Source of the DNA: SAR86 cluster bacterium | GTDB lineage: Bacteria > Pseudomonadota > Gammaproteobacteria > Magnimaribacterales > D2472 | Assembly: GCA_016779505.1 (NCBI GenBank) | Contig: JADHNM010000006.1 | Span: forward strand, 1 to 26,042 | DNA length: 26,042 nt | Direction: 5' to 3' | Shown here: one piece after another, positions 23,064 through 26,042 of the stretch | How the letters are laid out: every line of letters starts with the position of its first letter | Position numbering within the stretch: position 1 is the first letter of the stretch | Notes under the pieces: generated by a model | The model's database searches: none | Seen by the model: only the letters and a program-made list of their open reading frames with translations | Told to the model about the DNA's origin: nothing | Position numbers and translations under genes: made by a program

Positions 23064-24467
23064 ATGATAAAGTACCGAGAAATTTCTGGGTTTATTTTTT
23101 TGAAAAAATTACTAAAAGAACTAAAGCAACTGCTAAAAATAGGTATACCAATCTATGGATCTCAAATTTCATATATGGGTATGGGAGTTACAGATACAAT
23201 TGTTGCTGGTCGAGCAAGTGCACTTGATTTATCTGGACTTGCCATTGGTAATGCTTTGTCTATGCCATTTTATTTTCTCCTTGGAGGTTGTTTATTTGCA
23301 GTAACTCCAATAGTTGCCCAGCTATTCGGAGCAAAGAAGTATGAAGAAATTGGGCAAAAGGTTCGAGAAATATTATGGGTTAGCATAGCGTTAGGTTTAA
23401 TTGGTTTTATTCTATATAGAAATCTAAGCTTTTTTATTCCTTACTTTGATATTGAAGAAAATATTGCTCAGATTTCGGATGGATATTTAAAAGCTATGTC
23501 ATTTGGTTTTGTCGCCAACATGCTATTTACATGTCTTCGTTGCTATAGTGAAGGCATGGGTCTGACTCTTCCAGTTTTTTGGGTTGCATTTATTGGCATG
23601 TTATTAAATATTCCGCTTGATATCATTTTTGTCTATGGATATTTTGGAATACCTCCCATGGGTGGAGTTGGCTGTGGAATTGCAACTTCAATAAATATAA
23701 TTATTGGTTTGTTTGTTTTGATACTAGTGATTTTTAAGAAGAAAGAATACAAACCAACAAAATTATTTTCAAAATTTTCTGGGCCCAATACTGATACCAC
23801 AAAAGAAGCGCTGAAATTAGGTGTGCCGATTGGATTTGGCGTGTTTGTAGAATTAAGTATGTTTTCAGGTGCAGCATTGATATTAGGATCACTTGGAGCA
23901 ACTGTAATTAGTGCCCATACAGTAGCAATAAACATAGCAAGTGTTTTATTTATATTGCCATTATCTTTTGGATTAGCTGCTGCAACAAGAATAGGTAATT
24001 TAGTGGGTGAAAAAGAACTGCGAAAAGCTAAATATGCCTCTCACATTGCTATATTGATTTGCTTGGTTGGCGCTATTTTAAATACAGCAATAATTCTATC
24101 TTTTAGAGAGGCTCTTGTTTCGCTTTATTCTGAAGATTTGGCCGTTATAGCAATAGCAATAAACCTATTACTTTTTGCAGCAATCTTTCAAATTCCTGAT
24201 GGTATTCAAATGGGTGCCTTAGGAAGTTTGAGGGGCTATAAAGATACTTTTGCTCCAATGCTAATGTTAATTCTAACCTATTGGTTTATTGCATTGCCCG
24301 CAGGCTATCACTTAACTTATTATGGTTTATTGGGTGATGCTTTGGGCCCTGCGGGGATTTGGATAGGAATGATTGCTGGGCTAACAGCATTCGCAAGTTT
24401 GATTATTCCAAGGCTTAATTATATTGCTAATAAATATATAGCTAAATCTAGCTCAATACTTCCTTAG
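23064..24467 (+). CDS. MATE family efflux transporter (NorM type)
   Basis: A 467-residue inner-membrane cation/drug antiporter with about 12 helices in two homologous halves. NorM-like features are LKIGIPIYGSQ at the first helix, MGVTDTIVAGRASALDLSGLAIG (about 39-61), TPIVAQLFGAKKYEEI, and in the second half SAHTVAINIASVLFILPLSFGLAAATRIGNLVGE and a FQIPDGIQMGALGSLRGYKDT stretch. Substrate cannot be told. The ATG at 23064 has AGGGTG 8 bases upstream. Only 30 bases separate it from the divergent acyltransferase start, so its promoter must lie largely inside that gene. Its end overlaps the convergent sucD by 20 bases. Confidence 0.92.
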   Translation: MIKYREISGFIFLKKLLKELKQLLKIGIPIYGSQISYMGMGVTDTIVAGRASALDLSGLAIGNALSMPFYFLLGGCLFAVTPIVAQLFGAKKYEEIGQKVREILWVSIALGLIGFILYRNLSFFIPYFDIEENIAQISDGYLKAMSFGFVANMLFTCLRCYSEGMGLTLPVFWVAFIGMLLNIPLDIIFVYGYFGIPPMGGVGCGIATSINIIIGLFVLILVIFKKKEYKPTKLFSKFSGPNTDTTKEALKLGVPIGFGVFVELSMFSGAALILGSLGATVISAHTVAINIASVLFILPLSFGLAAATRIGNLVGEKELRKAKYASHIAILICLVGAILNTAIILSFREALVSLYSEDLAVIAIAINLLLFAAIFQIPDGIQMGALGSLRGYKDTFAPMLMLILTYWFIALPAGYHLTYYGLLGDALGPAGIWIGMIAGLTAFASLIIPRLNYIANKYIAKSSSILP

Positions 24468-25317
24468 CTTTTACTCCGATTTGGAGTAAATTTTCAGCTA
24501 TATGAACTCCGCATTCTTCAAGTTTTTTAATTTTATCAGCAGCAGTGCCTTTACCACCTGCAATAATTGCACCTGCATGCCCCATCCTTTTTCCTGCTGG
24601 TGCAGTTTGTCCAGCTATATACGAAATAACAGGCTTGGTAACATTTTCTTTAATAAAATCTGCTGCTTCTTCTTCAGCGGTTCCTCCAATCTCACCTACC
24701 ATGACAATTGCTTTGGTCTGCTCGTCTTCTTGCATCATTTTTAAAACATCAACAAAAGAGGTTCCTGGTATTGGGTCTCCTCCAATACCGACGCATGTGC
24801 TCTGACCAAGACCTAGATCACTGGTTTGCTTCACAGCTTCATAGGTCAAGGTGCCAGATCTGGAAATAATTCCGACTGAGCCTTTCATATGAATACTTCC
24901 TGGCATTATTCCTAACTTTGCCTCACCTGGGGTGATTATCCCAGGGCAATTAGGACCTATTAAGGTGATCCCTAGTTCATCAATTCTCTTTTTTACGATA
25001 AGCATATCCAAGGTAGGCACCCCTTCAGTAATACAAATTATTAATTTAATTCCAGCATCAGCAGCTTCTAAAATTGAGTCTTTGCAAAATTGCGCTGGAA
25101 CAAAAATAATTGAAGCATTAGGCTTAACTGCTTCCATAGCTTCATGAACTGAATTAAAAACAGGAGTGCCTAGATGCACTTGCCCCCCTTTACCTGGAGT
25201 CACTCCCCCAACAATATTGGTTCCATATTCAATTGACTGTTCTGAATGTAAAGTAGCTTGAGAGCCTGTGAAACCTTGGACTAAAAGACGTGTATTTTTA
25301 TCTACCAATATACTCAT
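24448..25317 (-). CDS. sucD: Succinyl-CoA synthetase alpha subunit
   Basis: This is the CoA-binding, phosphohistidine-carrying subunit of the TCA-cycle enzyme that makes ATP (or GTP) from succinyl-CoA. The 289-residue length is that of E. coli SucD. It has the N-terminal Rossmann CoA site LVQGFTGSQATLHSEQSIEYG, then GGVTPGKGG, GPNCPGIITPGE and SRSGTLTYEA. The active-site His247 lies in GKRMGHAGAIIAGGKGTA. The start overlaps sucC by 4 bases (ATGA), the normal coupled arrangement. The 3' end overlaps the MATE gene on the opposite strand by 20 bases. Confidence 0.98.
   Translation of the reverse strand: MSILVDKNTRLLVQGFTGSQATLHSEQSIEYGTNIVGGVTPGKGGQVHLGTPVFNSVHEAMEAVKPNASIIFVPAQFCKDSILEAADAGIKLIICITEGVPTLDMLIVKKRIDELGITLIGPNCPGIITPGEAKLGIMPGSIHMKGSVGIISRSGTLTYEAVKQTSDLGLGQSTCVGIGGDPIPGTSFVDVLKMMQEDEQTKAIVMVGEIGGTAEEEAADFIKENVTKPVISYIAGQTAPAGKRMGHAGAIIAGGKGTAADKIKKLEECGVHIAENLLQIGVKAKEVLS
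24470..24494 (+). terminator. Possible terminator of the MATE gene inside the sucD 3' end
   Basis: TTTACTCC (24470-24477) and GGAGTAAA (24483-24490) form an 8-bp stem with a 5-base loop, followed by TTTT (24491-24494), starting 3 bases past the MATE stop. The whole hairpin lies within the coding sequence of the convergent sucD. On the minus strand it is followed by AAAGC, not a T-run, so it would act only for the + strand gene. The stem is short and AT-rich at its base. Confidence 0.5.
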
Positions 25318-26042
25318 TTGCTTAACTCCACAGCTTTTTTAGCCGCATCCTCAAGATTATTTAGACTAACAATTTCCGTATTAGATTCAGCGAGAATGCT
25401 GCTTCCAATATCTGCATTATTTCCTTCTAATCTTACGACTACTGGAATAGAAACACCTACCTCTTCAATTGCAGCGAGGATACCCTCAGCAATAAGGTCG
25501 CATCTCACAATGCCACCAAATATATTTACCAAGACCACCCTTACCTCTGGATCAGCTAATATTAACTTAAAGGCTTTAGAAACTCTTTCTTGAGTGGCCG
25601 TTCCACCCACATCAAGAAAATTAGCTGGAGATCCACCAAAATATTTAATGGTATCCATCGTTCCCATTGCTAACCCTGCACCATTTACCATGCAACCAAT
25701 ATTTCCGTCTAGAGAAACATAACTCAAGTCATGCATTGCAGCCTCTGACTCACGAGGATCTTCCTGAGAAGGATCATGCATAGCTTGAATTTCTGGTTGT
25801 CGATAGACTGCATTTGAGTCAATATTGATCTTTGCATCTAAGCAATGTAGTTTTCCACCTTGAGTGATTACCAGTGGGTTAATCTCAAGCAAACTAAGAT
25901 CATGGCTAATAAATAAATCAGTTAACTGTGGAAGCATTTTTGAAAATTGTTTTGACTGCTCGTTATTAAGACCTAAAACCTTTGAAATTTTTCTTGATTG
26001 AAATCCCATTGGCCCTGTTAAGGGATCAATTGGCTCGTAGAT
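25314..26042 (-). CDS. sucC: Succinyl-CoA synthetase beta subunit (partial, 5' end outside window)
   Basis: This is the ADP/GDP-binding and succinate-binding subunit of succinyl-CoA synthetase. The last 242 residues are present; the E. coli protein has 388, so about 145 N-terminal residues (most of the ATP-grasp domain) lie beyond the right edge. The frame enters the window as IYEPIDPLTGPMGFQSRK, upstream of the internal Met at 26009, which is not the real start. Family stretches are SLLEINPLVIT, SQEDPRESEAA, LDGNIGCMVNGAGLAMGTMD, FLDVGGTATQERV, the phosphohistidine-contacting NIFGGIVRCDLIAEGI loop, and VVVRLEGNNADIG. It overlaps sucD by 4 bases. Confidence 0.97.
   Translation of the reverse strand: MYEPIDPLTGPMGFQSRKISKVLGLNNEQSKQFSKMLPQLTDLFISHDLSLLEINPLVITQGGKLHCLDAKINIDSNAVYRQPEIQAMHDPSQEDPRESEAAMHDLSYVSLDGNIGCMVNGAGLAMGTMDTIKYFGGSPANFLDVGGTATQERVSKAFKLILADPEVRVVLVNIFGGIVRCDLIAEGILAAIEEVGVSIPVVVRLEGNNADIGSSILAESNTEIVSLNNLEDAAKKAVELSK

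Noticed and set aside
26007..26009. ATG at 26009 as the sucC start.
   Set aside because: The frame is open to the window edge and the preceding residues (PIDPLTGP) are conserved SucC sequence, so this is an internal Met.

Overview
The window reads as chromosome from a low-GC, streamlined marine gammaproteobacterium. The proteins look gammaproteobacterial: SucC/SucD, PdxB, AmpD with E. coli-like numbering of its active site, NorM-type MATE, CorB/YpjD next to rpsP, and the ribF-ileS-lspA-ispH order. The DNA is AT-rich, and gaps between genes are tiny or replaced by overlaps. SAR86-like is my best guess for the lineage, but it is an inference from style and gene content. No tRNA, rRNA, CRISPR array, insertion sequence or phage gene was seen, and no non-coding stretch exceeds about 105 bases once the acyltransferase at 22314-23033 is given its full length.

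Layout. 1-539 (-): rpsP (bS16), open at the left edge, with a very long acidic Glu/Ala/Pro/Val repeat tail. 643-2467 (+): a short YpjD/CcsA-like membrane protein and the CorB/HlyC-type CNNM-CBS protein. 2497-3126 (-): an orphan PuuD-like membrane domain. 3227-5196 (-): groES-groEL, with a possible overlapping sigma32/sigma70 promoter and a strong terminator. 5275-7383 (-): ampD-ampG-vanZ-like, a cell-wall recycling set. 7454-14529 (-): msrB-murJ-ribF-ileS-lspA-ispH, tightly packed and covering cell wall, flavin, tRNA charging, lipoprotein and isoprenoid functions. 14586-15308 (-): a YhhQ-type queuosine-precursor transporter.

15408-21177 (+): a compact accessory-looking unit of two different acyl-CoA synthetases (one FadD4/PRK08276-like, one strongly resembling actinobacterial FadD19), a luciferase-like (LLM) flavin oxidoreductase, the AMPylating pseudokinase SelO, and an unlisted 30-residue probable lipoprotein. 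The first three genes suggest activation and oxidation of a carboxylic acid, possibly a sterol or isoprenoid side chain. This is the most interesting block in the window.

21193-23033 (-): pdxB preceded by a left-handed beta-helix acyltransferase. The acyltransferase frame has no ATG, GTG or TTG at its 5' end, so it uses either a rare ATT start (backed by a well-placed Shine-Dalgarno sequence) or is interrupted by a one-base frameshift. 23064-24467 (+): a MATE exporter, convergent with and overlapping sucD. 24448-26042 (-): sucD and the C-terminal part of sucC, cut by the right edge.

Most of the window is ordinary core metabolism. Points worth a second look are the S16 repeat tail, the FadD/LLM/SelO/micro-lipoprotein operon, and the ATT-start or frameshifted acyltransferase.
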